A DNA stretch of 64,000 bases from Pontederia crassipes. Taxonomy: Eukaryota > Streptophyta > Magnoliopsida > Commelinales > Pontederiaceae. This document shows positions 16,102 through 27,751 of this stretch, piece by piece (positions within the stretch are counted from its first letter, which is position 1; each line of letters opens with the position of its first letter). The stretch covers positions 50,149,683-50,213,682 of the forward strand of contig CM060193.1 of assembly GCA_030549335.1 (NCBI GenBank), given 5' to 3'. The notes under the pieces are model-generated. The model was not told the origin of the DNA. It made no database searches and saw only the letters and a list, made by a program, of their open reading frames with translations. Made by a program: the position numbers and the translations under genes.

Positions 16102-16860
16102 TCTATATCTATACTGTATTAAAAGAAGAGTCTTTTGCATGAGAGAATGACATTTGGCATTATAATATATTGTCATGTCCTTAAACTTTTTTTATAATTT
16201 TTCAAAGAATATATGTGTAATAATTAAATGTGGTAACCGTACAAGTAACTAATTATCATTAAAATAGCCAACATCTAATAATAATAATTATAATACATAT
16301 ACATATATTATATTATATTATATTAGAGTAGTGGATAATAATTATTCATAACTTGACTCCACAATTTTCGTCATATTTTTTTCTTATCACTCATCCTTTT
16401 GCTCATGATTTAACTGTATACAGCTATATAACAAATCTTACCACATAATGATTTAAATATTATATATATAGTTTATGAAACCTATGATCCTACGTACCTG
16501 ATTAAAAAACATTTATTTACTAATTAAAAAATATAATTGCAAGGAGAAGAAGTCAACTTTTGAATAAATTATGATTAGTAAAATAAAATAAATATATTTA
16601 AATCCGAATTATGATATTATTAAAAAATATATTTTTTGAATAATAATTGTATATATTATTTAAGTGTTAATGTGTTAGTTTCGTTTTATTCTACAAATAT
16701 TTTATTTTAGTTATAGATGTAATATAAATATGTATACTATATTGAAAGGAGAATATTCGATTTTAGTTATAGATAACATATAGTGTAATATATATATGTC
16801 AACTATATTAAAAGGAGAATAATAAGTAAAGAGAAGTTGACACATTGACATATCCAAAAT
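16102..16860 (+). mobile_element. Helitron-like 5' ends (up to three)
   Basis: After an A at 16101 comes TCTATATCTATACTGTATTA then AAAGAAGAGTC, like plant Helitron 5' ends (TCTATACTATATTAAAAGGAG). Related words recur at about 16734 (ATACTATATTGAAAGGAGAA) and 16799 (TCAACTATATTAAAAGGAGA). No 3' hairpin with CTRR was found before 22418, so which end pairs with which is unclear. The region to 17900 is AT-rich without genes. Confidence 0.4.
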
Positions 16861-17902
16861 TAGAAATAAATACATTACTGAAAAATTATCGGATAGTTAT
16901 TAATATAAAGTATGGTAATTATGTAATAAATACATAATTTTATTATTTATACAGTTGCAATAACTGTATAAAATAATTTGTTAAACATGAGATAGGTAAT
17001 TTGATATTTATATTATAAAAATAAATAAATACAACTTAAATAAGTAGTAGTTTAGTTAGAGATGATTCTAACCGTCTGCATCTCGATCATTTTAAGGTTT
17101 GTCACCCTATAAATATGTGCAGCAAGAGAGAGAAGGTGCAAATGTTAGTGTCTTTTAAATTTAGTGTACTTCTATTTGATGTTGTCCAACACTTCATTTT
17201 TATATTTTTAACGTAATTATTAGACTTCTTTTATCTTAATCATGATAAAAGATATTTGGGTTAGTTTTGATCTTAACGGTGCACTCATGATTTAGGCAAA
17301 AATTAGTTTATTTCTCAGCCAAATAATCCTAGATGCATTCTTTTTTTAGTAATAGTTCACAAATACATCTAACCTTTCTATATATTTTTCAAAATATTTT
17401 CGCATATAAAATAGAAAACTCTTTTGTATGTCTTTAAATGCTTAAAATTAAATTTGAATTTTGTAGAATTATTTTAGAATACTTTTGCAATTTAAATCTA
17501 TTGAAAACTAACACTTGTGCCAGGTCCTAGGTAGTAGAGTCTTTCGTGGATGGAGCAACGTTGCAAAAAGTATTTGCTTCTGGTAAATTTTATGATTTTT
17601 TTATTAATTTTTTTAATAAGTATTTTTTGTCAATACTTTTTATGAATTTTTAGAACCATTTTAAAATTTGATATGAAGACAATGAAAATAAATTTTATTA
17701 ACCATTTTAAAAATTTGTCCCAGGTTGTAGCAAATTTCTCTTACGAGTTGATTATACAAGATGGGTGTATATTCTCTCCATTTTGATATGAAGATGTGAC
17801 TTCCTTTTTACTATTTTTTGCATATTTTAATCATATTTACTACTAATTAGGATGCCTACATAATTGATGATATTTTAATAAAATAATTAAAATTTTTGCA
17901 TT

Positions 17903-17983
17903 TTGTATTTTTGTAACATTCAGCCGACCCCACCTAGTGGGATAAGGCTTTGTTGTTGTTGTTATTGTATTTTTGTAACATTC
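17903..17983 (+). mobile_element. 5'-truncated Au-like SINE with 19-bp target duplication
   Basis: A 43-bp SINE tail (17922-17964; CCCACCTAGTGGGATAAGGC then (TTG)n) lies between two identical copies of TTGTATTTTTGTAACATTC (17903-17921, 17965-17983). The duplicated target includes the first ten bases of the TRIM LTR, so the SINE arrived after the TRIM. Confidence 0.85.
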
Positions 17984-19103
17984 CCCACCAGCGTGTGATA
18001 TTGTCCGCTCTGGACCTCGGCCCGCACAATTTTACCAAAACGCGTCACCTAGTATCAGAGTAGCGCAGCGGCTCACCTCTATACTCAACGTGATATTGTC
18101 CGCTCTGCCCCTTCCCTGGGCTTACGATTTTTTAACGCGTCACACTTAATGAAGGACATGTTCCCATATATACCCAGCATCTCTCTCATGACTTATGCAT
18201 GTGGGACTAATCCAAGGCATGCCCCATGCATCCTTCCCCCCATAGGGGACTCAACGCCCTCATTGAGTGATCGCACCCCACCATGCACAGAGGCTTACGC
18301 GGAGTGGCTCTGATACCATATGTAACATTCCCCACCAGCGTGTGATATTGTCCGCTCTGGGCCTCGGCTCGCACGGTTTTACCAAAACACGTCACCTGAT
18401 ATCAGAGTAGCGCAGCGGCTCACCTCTATACTCAGCGTGATATTGTCCGCTCTGTCCCTTCCCTGGGCTTACGATTTTCTAACGCGTCACACCTAATGAA
18501 GGACATGTTCCCATATATACCCAGCATCTCTCCCGTGACTTATGCATGTGGGACTAATCCAAGGCATGCCCCATGCATCCTTACCCCCATGCATCCTTAC
18601 CCCCATAGGGGACTCAACGCCCTTGTTGAGTGATCGCACCCCACCATGCACAGAGGCTTACGCGGAGTGAGTCTGATCCCTTAGGGGAAGGATGCATGAG
18701 GCATGCCTTGGATTAGTCCCACATGCATAAGTCACGGGAGAGAGACTGGGTATATATGGGAACATGTCCTTCACTAGGTGTGACGCGTTAGAAAATCGTG
18801 CGGGCCGAGGCCCAGAGCGAACAATATCACACATTGATGGGGAATGTTACATATGGTATCAGAGCCACTCCGCGTGGACCACTGTGCATGGTGGGGTGCG
18901 ATCACTCAACGAGGGCGTTGAGTCCCCTAAGGGGGGAAGGATGCATGGGGCATGCCTTGGATTAGTCCCGTATGCATAAGTCACGGGAGAAAGACTGGGT
19001 ATATATGAGAACATGTCCTTCACTATGTGTGACGCGTTTTGGTAAAACCGTGCGGGCCGAGGCCCAGAGCGGACAATATCACACGCTGGTGAGGAATGTT
19101 ACA
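17912..19103. mobile_element. Compound TRIM retroelement in inverted (palindromic) arrangement
   Basis: Left arm, minus orientation: LTR 17974-18230, internal 18231-18320 with a tRNA-Met-type PBS (TGGTATCAGAGC on minus, 18307-18318), LTR 18321-18577. Both LTRs are 257 bp. The centre (18578-18692) holds another internal copy. Right arm, plus orientation: LTR 18693-18851, PBS TGGTATCAGAGC at 18854-18865, PPT GGGGGGAAGG at 18931-18940, LTR 18942-19103. The arms are reverse complements over most of their length; left LTRs carry about 95 bp absent from right ones. Outer ends are TGTAACATTCC...GGAATGTTACA and ATTTT flanks both sides. There is no coding capacity; it is terminal-repeat-in-miniature in size. 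The first ten LTR bases are separated (17912-17921) by a SINE insertion. Confidence 0.85.
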
Positions 19104-21561
19104 ATTTTTCTATAAGCACCTACATAAAAACCATAGAAACCTAAAAATACTATAAAGAAGCCATAAAAACCTGTTATAAGTAGAAAGAAGCCACACTAAA
19201 GATTAATGAAAAAGGAAATAAAAAAGTTAACTTTTGGAAGGAAAATACTAGAATATATACATTGAACATAAAAATCTTGAAACTTAATTGGAAAATATAA
19301 CTTAATGGCTATAATTGAAAGCGGTCAATTATAGTTTCTTAAAAAATAGGTTTTATCACATACAATAATTGTGGCTGTAGTGCAGTTGTGGAACGATTTT
19401 GGGAAATGCATGCTATTTTAATTATAAGTATGTACTTGAATTTTTTTGGACATTGCATGGACTCTGTCCTCAATGTCATGATGTCTCAAGACTTCTCATA
19501 GTTGTGACAATAAGAGCATTTGATGTGTTTGTTATAACTTTTTGATGTTCAATCTCTACTTAAATTCTTCACCATTACAATTTACTCCTAGATATCTTTT
19601 TATGTTATATATTTTGCAGTATTTTTTGAGACCATTACCATAATATCATATTTATGATCATATTTCACATTGCTAATTGATCTATATGAATATTTTTATT
19701 TTATTGATTCAATAGGTAACATATTAGGATTTTCTTTTTATGTCTATCCTCCTATATTAAGATTTTTAAATTTTAAAAAAAATTATGATGATTCAGTTTG
19801 TTTATAAAAATTACTACGTAGATGTCTATCAATATATGGTACATTACTTCTCAAAACAAATTATGCTTGATTAGTGTATCTCATTAATACAAGTCCAAAA
19901 ATCAAATATCTTAAACTAATAGTAAACAATATATGGGAATTACAAGTGATACTGATATTCATATATTTTTTATAACACGGTGTCATAATAAAATATATAT
20001 TTCGTCATCAATCATATACTTTACTTCTATAAGTAATTTATTTTCTATTAAATAACAACACATAATATTAATTAGTAAGAAAAATGCCACCTATGAATAT
20101 TGCATGACATGTTTATATCAAATGAAAGGATGGCATAAAATTTGACAATTATAACAAATTATTAAATAAAGGAAGTTTTTAAACAACAAATCATGGGAAA
20201 ATTAGGTAATGAATTAAGTTGTAATTTGACATTATCTACTTATTTATGAATTATTTTAATTATCACCTAATATTGCTGGAATTTTTTAAACAAAAAATTA
20301 TTGGATCTTTTACGTAGTATACATTAAGTTAAAATCTCTACTATTTTTTTGTACTCTTTCTTGAGTGTCACATAGATATCAATATTTATAACGTGCAAAT
20401 AATCATTATTTATAAATAAAAATATTCAATTTTTTAATTTATCAAAGTGAAATAGAAAATGTTTTTTTATGCAATTTTACTATTTGTATAATAATTAATT
20501 GGACACTTAATTAGTTGCCAAATTGATTATTGAACTATTAACTATTAGAGATGGTTACAAAATTTCTTTAACTATATAATTTTACCAAATATTATTATTA
20601 ACCAAATAAAATTTTATAACAATTTCATTGCATTTTTGTTTTTAGAAATTTATTTTTAGTTTTAACATAATATAATATACATTAAGAAATGTTTGTGTCA
20701 TGTAAAATAACAAGAACAACGATTTCGAAGGTGTGTGTTAAAGATTTCATTATTCTATGGAGATCAAATTACTTATTCTTATTTTGTGTCTTGATAAAAG
20801 ATTATTTATTTCCAACAATTGTTATTTATTTGATAAAATAAAAATGTTGACTATAAACTTATATAATATCATCATTCAAGTCATTTGAAAACAATAAGGA
20901 ATCAACTTATGAGTTAGAATTCTTGAACATATATTAATGCTATTTAAAAAGGATAACTAAAATATAAAATAAATGTACTTGGTAGAATAAGAAATAATAA
21001 GCCTTTACATGGATCTGGGTTTATATTTAGTTACATTTAACTAAATATTAATACTGCTATTAAAATTTTTGACAAAAAAGTTAATATAAAGAGAATGATC
21101 TAACTTGATTACAAAAGGTTAATTATTTCTTCCGTTAATACATGTATACTGTACCAAATACATACATACATACATACATATATATATATATACACACGTA
21201 GATGTCGACAGTGCAACGTATCGAACATAAATTGAATGTATAAATGATAATATTTTATTTATATATTTATGGATACCCAAAATATATACTTTATTTTTAT
21301 ATATATCTTAATTATATATTTGTAACTATGAATCGAGGGATTTCTAATTTTCATTTGTAACTATAAAAATATACTTATGTATAAGCACTCTTTGTCTAAT
21401 AAAAATATTAAATATTATAACTCATAGATAATGAAATCTTAAAAAATATGTTATTATATGAATTTTGAGTCAAAGAAGTCCATCTCACACTCCAAATGAC
21501 AATATCTATTGATGATTAATATAAATATCATCAATTTTTTAATACATTATGATAATATGTA
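19104..21561. other. AT-rich intergenic
   Basis: About 2.5 kb of very AT-rich DNA with (CATA)n/(TA)n at about 21160-21192. I see no open frame with a recognisable domain and no clear element ends. Confidence 0.6.
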
Positions 21562-22418
21562 TCTATATCTTATATATCCATTTATATTTATATGTCTTAT
21601 ATATAAAGGCAGAATTAGGAGTTGTCACATGTGGCTCTCTCGATAAGCCATGTATCATTTAAATTATTTTTTAATTATATTATTTCTAATTGTTAACAAT
21701 AACGGGTTAAATAATACACATTACTTATATATCCTAACAATAATATATTGTAAACAAGATATAGTATAATATCTATATAATTTTGTTATCAAGTAGTTGC
21801 TAATTTAATTAATATTATTTTTTATATTCTCTACAGTTGTAACTATAAATATGGTGATGGAGAAGTTGCAATGGTGCATAATGCAAAAAAACACATTATA
21901 CATATGTGTGCATGCTCTCTCAAGAATAATTTTTTTATAATACACTATATGTGTGTATCAAAAGAAATATATTATTATACCATAAATAGATACTTACAAA
22001 ATCTATAGATTTTTCCATTGTTTTCATTTTGCAGGTAGGTCGCATTCAATAATTTGTTTATTCAAATAAAAGATTAATGAATTAGGATAGTATGCGATGA
22101 AGAATTTTATGTTAGGACCAAATATTTTGTATTTGAAGTATAAAACATATAAATTGATACTAACTTTCATGCAAAAAATCACTGGCATAAAAATAGAATA
22201 TTCAAATTTTTACATGAATATCTTTGAATTACGTGCTTATGGGCAGGTAGATGAGAATGAACTATTTGGTAATTACTTTTATACACATTTATTTTTTTCA
22301 TTATTTATTACGCTTTATTTGTTGATAGTTTCATATTTTCTTTACGATTAATATAAGTTTTAAACTTTTTATATAATAAATTTAATATGCCCCATGCATC
22401 GCACGGGTGTTACACTAG
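21562..22418 (+). mobile_element. Non-autonomous Helitron (about 0.85 kb)
   Basis: The 3' end has the diagnostic hairpin CCCATGCATCGCACGGG (22391-22407) and ends TTACACTAG at 22418, followed by T. The 5' end is either TCTATATCTTATATATCC at 21562 (preceded by A) or TCTTATATATAAAGGCAGAA at 21595. GTTGTCACATGTGGCTCTC, a common plant Helitron 5' motif, follows shortly after. No Rep/helicase is encoded; the 84-residue frame at 22097 is unrecognised. Confidence 0.65.
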
Positions 22419-23537
22419 TTAAATTAAAGTCGCAAAAGCTCACAATTTTTATTCAAACTGCGAATCAATCTCCACGTGTAAAATTCTTAATCAAAATTTG
22501 AGGTAATAATAACAATAATAATATTTTTTAGATATTGATCCATTTTTTTTTCTTTGAGAAAAAATTGTTAAAAGCATGAGAACATCTGTAGTTAATCTAT
22601 AAGGGGTCATTCAACATTATTTGACAATATAAATTATCTCTCAGAAAAATTATCATTTGTTAAATTATCAGCAATGTAAATTACATTATTTAATATGCAT
22701 AAGTAATCTTGCAATCTACATTAGTTATTTATAAAAAAATAAAGATTTATGAATTAATATACATTTTTTACCAATATATCCCTAATCAAAAGAATTATTT
22801 TTAACTTCATAAACTTAAATCATAAATATTTATTCTCATCCATAAAATTAAAATTTATAAAATATTTATTTTTTAAAAATATTATAATACTATATTCATA
22901 GGAATTACCTAATATTTATTGATTAATTTTATATTCTATTTATTTAGTTTTGTAATTTATTTAATGAGTTTTATAATTTATTTAAATAAAATTGAAAAGG
23001 GCAAATAGAGAAAGTGAAATTAAAAATTACAACTCAAGTGATAATGAGAATTGTCCCTCCTCCCATCGGCAATATGTATTGTTTCGACAATCCACTCCCC
23101 TATTATGATCACAAGTAAAGATGATAATGTGTTGGGTCCTAGACAAATCTACAAAAATTGTTCGTAGAGAAACACGCCCTAAAGAATGGTTATTTGGGAA
23201 GCTACTCTTAATTTTTTAAAAAAAAATAAAATTTATACATCTTTTTATTTATCTTCGGTGATGTGCACAAATGACAAAAAAAGAAGGATGATTTTATTGA
23301 TAAATAACATATATCTTAACATTATACTTTTTATTATATATTACTTTTCCTCTGAAAATCCAATATATTATTTTAACTTTTTTTAGTATATTTATTATTT
23401 TGGTATAATGTTTTCACCAAATACTTAATCTTCTTTATATATATATTGTGCAATAGCTTCAAATGCAGTATAATTGGGCCTCTCAAAATTTGGTTTCTAT
23501 CTTCGGTCATAATAGTTTTAAACGGGTACACCGTTGG
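22419..23537. other. AT-rich intergenic
   Basis: AT-rich, no gene seen. The last bases before 23538 are the 5' flank of the small LTR element that resumes at 25962. Confidence 0.5.
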
Positions 23538-25961
23538 TGTAACGCCTCCAAAATTCGATCCTAATTTAATTGCTCAACCCTAGGTGGCGTCACTTATACA
23601 TTGACCTAATTACATAAAACTTGCAGTGAAAAACGTAATAATCATAAAAAGTCCAATAACTTAAAACAACAGCGGAAGACTTCATAGATAAATAAAATAA
23701 ATCCAAAATACATAACTAGCACATGGGCCACATAGGCTCTAACGTAATACCCAACAGTTCATCATACATAAATGAGTTCATATCAAAGTAAATGACTCAA
23801 AGGCCCATAGGCCATACATACTTGACTCTTATAAGAGTTCATCATGACATCATAAATAAGATAACTTGTGCCGTTGCCCGACCAACCCTTGTGCAATGTC
23901 TCTGTCATGAGGCCATCGCCGCCGAACCTATGCCTCGTCCACACATGCACGGATCCATGGGGTACATGAGATTTCTCCCGTTAGAATATGTTGAGGCCCA
24001 TGTATGTTATGATCCTATGACATAATCTCTACATGACATATGCATATCATCATCATGAAACATAAATCATATGCATGCTATGAGCTACTTATGCATATTA
24101 TATGACATATGAACATATTATCATGGCAAGATAAGATAAGCATATAACATCATAATCATTATGTCAAAGCATATCATAACTTATCATTATGCTAAGACAT
24201 ATCATCATTTATCTTGCTTTACTTTAACATCTTCTTTCATAATATCTTATGACAAGGGGACATACATTAGCAACCTATTGGTGCTTTCATCACCATCTTC
24301 ATCTTGATGTCCCAAGTCATCTTTGGAAAGTACATACATACTTGTAAGACTTTAGTTTCCACTTTGCTTCTTCTTTTCATCTTCTATCTTGATAAAGATA
24401 GCTTATTATCTTGGTGATTAAGAAGACCATGTTTATTCGTGGAACCTTGGCTAGCTAAGCCGGGACGATTGCCCTCTTTTTGGAAGTATTCTTCCTCGGG
24501 AATACGATACATTAGCTAGCATGTGAAGACTTTATTCCCCTTCACGATTATAACAAGACATCTTCATGCCAATCCATCTTTTACTTACATTCATCAATGC
24601 ATACATTCATTCATCACATGTGAATATTTTAACCCTATTTAAGGTCATACATACTTCAAATCATACTATGTGTGGACATTCAATCATAACCAATCATCTA
24701 TCCAAAACGGACGACCGTTTCTTTAGCGATCGAACTCTGGACAACTTATCGGGTGATCGGTCGGTTTATTGGTCGACCGATTTGGTCATTTCGGACGACC
24801 GAAGCTGAGCTTCGGTTCGATCGCTAATCACAAAATATAACACTCTTCTAAATCGGACGATCGCTGAAATATCGGTCGATCGATACATGACTTTCGGACG
24901 ACCGAAATAAGGCTTTCGGACGGCCGCTAAACACAGAATGTAACAGCTATCAAATCGGACGACCGCTGGAATATCGGTCGACCGCTACATGACTTTCGGA
25001 CGACCGAAACAAAGCGGTCGGACGTCCGCTAATCACATAATGTTTCGACGCCTCCAGAACGGTCGACCGATAAGGAATCGGTCGTCCATTCCGAGATGGC
25101 AGACACACAATTTTTACATGATTTCTTTCCAAATCTTACATACATTAACATCTTGAATACATAATGACTTCCACACATCATATGGGACACTTCTTAACAT
25201 TCTTAACACTCTAATCATGAAACATAATGAGATTTTCACATAAGGCATCCAACATGCCAATCACACTTATAAATGTACATAAGCTTTACATGATTTCATA
25301 ATGAGCTAATATAACCACAATAGACATTATACATCTAAACATGATTAGAAATAGAATATTAAATTGATAATACATAAAGCACATGAGATTCTAAACATGA
25401 TTTGCAATGGAATAGTAACTAAAAATCATTAAATGCACATTTTCCTAATCCTTCACTTTAAGAACAAAAGGTTTGCTCTTATGTCCTAATTTATATATTA
25501 AAACATCATTAGGATGAAGCTAGGGAGGTTTGGATCCTCTCAAACATATCTTAATAACTAAGCTTAACCCTAATCTTCTTCCTCTAGCTTTAGCACTCTT
25601 TCTTCCTCTCTAAGGTTGCTGTCCCTGAGCTAATGATGCTGCCATGGTGAGAGAGGGAGTAGTGAGATGAGTGAAGTGAGCTAAGAGAGATTAAGAGAGG
25701 TAAGGGAGACTTACTGTAGCTACAGTAACACGGTTACTGTAGCTCCAAGGAGCTGGCTGAGTGAGAGAAGATGGGGAGAGATCATCGTAGCATGGGGGTT
25801 TCTTTGGAGTGCATATGGCTGCTGTCGTGAGGTTGGTGGGAGGAAAAAGGGGATTTGCCTTTTAGGTTATGATAGTTAGGGAGTTGGGCTTTTTGGGCCA
25901 TGTGCGGCTGGGCCTTTCTTTTGTTTCTTCTTCTTTTTTTTTTAATTTACAGGATGTTACA
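23538..25961 (-). mobile_element. Solo LTR 3 (Ty3/Gypsy, Tekay/Del-like), 2424 bp
   Basis: Ends TGTAACGCCTCC and CAGGATGTTACA, flanked by identical GTTGG (23533-23537, 25962-25966). No internal region. Length and orientation match solo LTR 1, but the GC-motif array inside is a different one. It landed at the left edge of another LTR element (25962-27751). Confidence 0.9.
24700..25105. repeat. Array of CGGTCGACCG / TCGGACGACCG palindromes
   Basis: In 400 bp about sixteen words of the form TCGGACGACCG, ATCGGTCGACCG, CGGTCGGACGTCCGCT and variants alternate with AT-rich spacers such as TAATCACAAAATATAAC. Each is a short palindrome or near-palindrome. The array lies inside solo LTR 3 in the same relative place where solo LTR 1 has CACGnnCGTG words. 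Confidence 0.85.
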
Positions 25962-27751
25962 GTTGGAATGTTGCTTCTCGTCATCTTTGATGTCACACGC
26001 TGTTGTAGAGTTGCAGAGTTTATAATTTGTAACAGTTCTTGTAACAGTGTCATAGTATCATGTTATTAGCTTCATATTAGTTTTGCTTTAGTATAAATAG
26101 ATGTCATCATGTAATGATTTGTGAACTTTTGAATGAAATTAGTTTTTATTTCTTGCACTTCTCTACTTTAACTTTTCTTCTTCTCTACTTTAACTTTTCT
26201 TCCTCCTCACGATTCTACACCTTCCTTCGGTGATTGTCGGCAAGGAGCTCTCCGTTTCCTAATATGGTATCAGAAGCCTCATCGTTGAAGGCCCTCTTGA
26301 GCTCTAGCTTACCGTACGAGATCGCTGCCCTACTACCACGGCTACCAGAGGCTCTTCGCCGATCTTCCCTTGTGTTCATTGTCGACGAGTGGATTGAAAG
26401 TAGATTCGATGTCGCCTGAAAGTCCTGGCAATGACAAGAGCGAACGAAACCAGATCGTGCTTCACCGCTCGCTGATCAGGATTGACTTCTTCAGCTCGAC
26501 AATTTTGAGCTGATCTGACATGCGCAAGAGCAAGCTCGATGTGCAAGATCGCCCTTCATCTTCGACGTGCAACAAGTTCCAATGTTTTACTCTCCAGCAA
26601 CCTCTAGGTGTTTGACGAATGTGTTGTATGTGTCATCTTCTTCGTCATCCATGAAGTTTGTACAACATCTGCATCAACCGCGATCACGACCTTCTTGACG
26701 GCCACATTTCTCTGCACATCTTGATGGTGTTCGATAAAATGCCTCTTTAGTTCTACAACTTCCATTTTCGTCTTCCTTACTTCCAACATCTTAACGGAGC
26801 CATGGCACAATGATTCTATTGTCTGACATTCTCTTCTTTGATTCTTTCTCGTTCCCTACCTACCTCTCTAGATTTCTCGTGGGGTTTTGTTTTGCCTTCT
26901 TACAACTCTGATCGGCGACTCTTCCAGTTGTAGGGTTATGTGTTAGCATCTTAGGATCTTTGGCTTCTATGTCTTCAATTGTGGCATTCGGATCATGTGC
27001 TCGCCATCGACGATGGAAGCTCCATTTCCTCAGGTCACCGGTGATGGAATAGCATTTGGAGTTCCTCTGGTCGTCGAAACCATGTTCAAGCATTCCTCAC
27101 ATCATCTTATTTGGTGATGGATCGTGGTTCTTTCCGTCAAGTGTTTGGCGTGTAACTTCTTCCGGCGTCTTCAACTTATCTTCTTCTCAGAGCCTCGATG
27201 CCTTAGATGGATCTTTCCCTTTGCCTTCTCTTCGGTGTTGGTACTTAGTCGGATGTTTTGCTGCTGCTGCTCAATATCGAAGCTGATCGACTCGATTCCT
27301 TGCTATCGCGAGTGATGCGCATTTCAAGTGATCATAGCATTAAATTTTTGCTCTCCAGTTGCATCTTACAAATGTTCGACAAAAGGTATCATTCTAACGC
27401 CGACGACGAATCACTTCAAGTTGCCGCCATCCAAGCTTCTTTCCCGGTGAGGGGACAGTTGGAATGTTGCCTCTCGTCGTCGTTGATGTCACACACTATT
27501 GTACAATTGCAGAGTTTATAGTTTGTAATAGTTCTTGTGAACAGTGTCGTAGTATAGCTTCCTTTCAGTTTTGCTTTAGTATAAATAGATGTTATCATGT
27601 AATAATGATATGTGAACTTTTGAATGAAATTAGTTTTAGTTTTCTTGCACTTCTCTACTTTAACTTTTCTTCCTTCTCACGATTCTACACCTTCCTTCTT
27701 CTCCTCTAGTGACTGCCAGTGATCCATGAAGGAGTTCTCCATTTTCCAACA
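25962..27751 (+). mobile_element. Non-autonomous LTR retroelement (Copia-like), split at its left end
   Basis: LTR A 25962-26264 and LTR B 27458-27751 are similar throughout (GTTGGAATGTTGCYTCTCGT, TTTAGTATAAATAGATGT with a TATA box, TTTTGAATGAAATTAG). PBS TGGTATCAGA follows LTR A at 26265, and a PPT-like GAGGGGACA precedes LTR B. The 1.2-kb interior has no gag, protease, integrase or RT; its open frames on both strands are short and unrecognised. LTR B ends TTTTCCAACA. Solo LTR 3 inserted at the first bases of LTR A. Confidence 0.75.

Noticed and set aside
17974..19103. Cassandra-type TRIM with 5S RNA in the LTR
   Set aside because: PBS and size fit a TRIM, but I see no 5S rRNA sequence or its internal promoter in the LTRs.
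24700..25105. Regularly recurring short palindromes resembling a CRISPR array
   Set aside because: Words vary in sequence and spacing, spacers are related AT-rich strings, the context is a plant LTR, and no cas gene is present.
26234..27709. Short frames inside the small LTR element as captured gene
   Set aside because: None exceeds about 90 residues or shows a recognisable motif on either strand.
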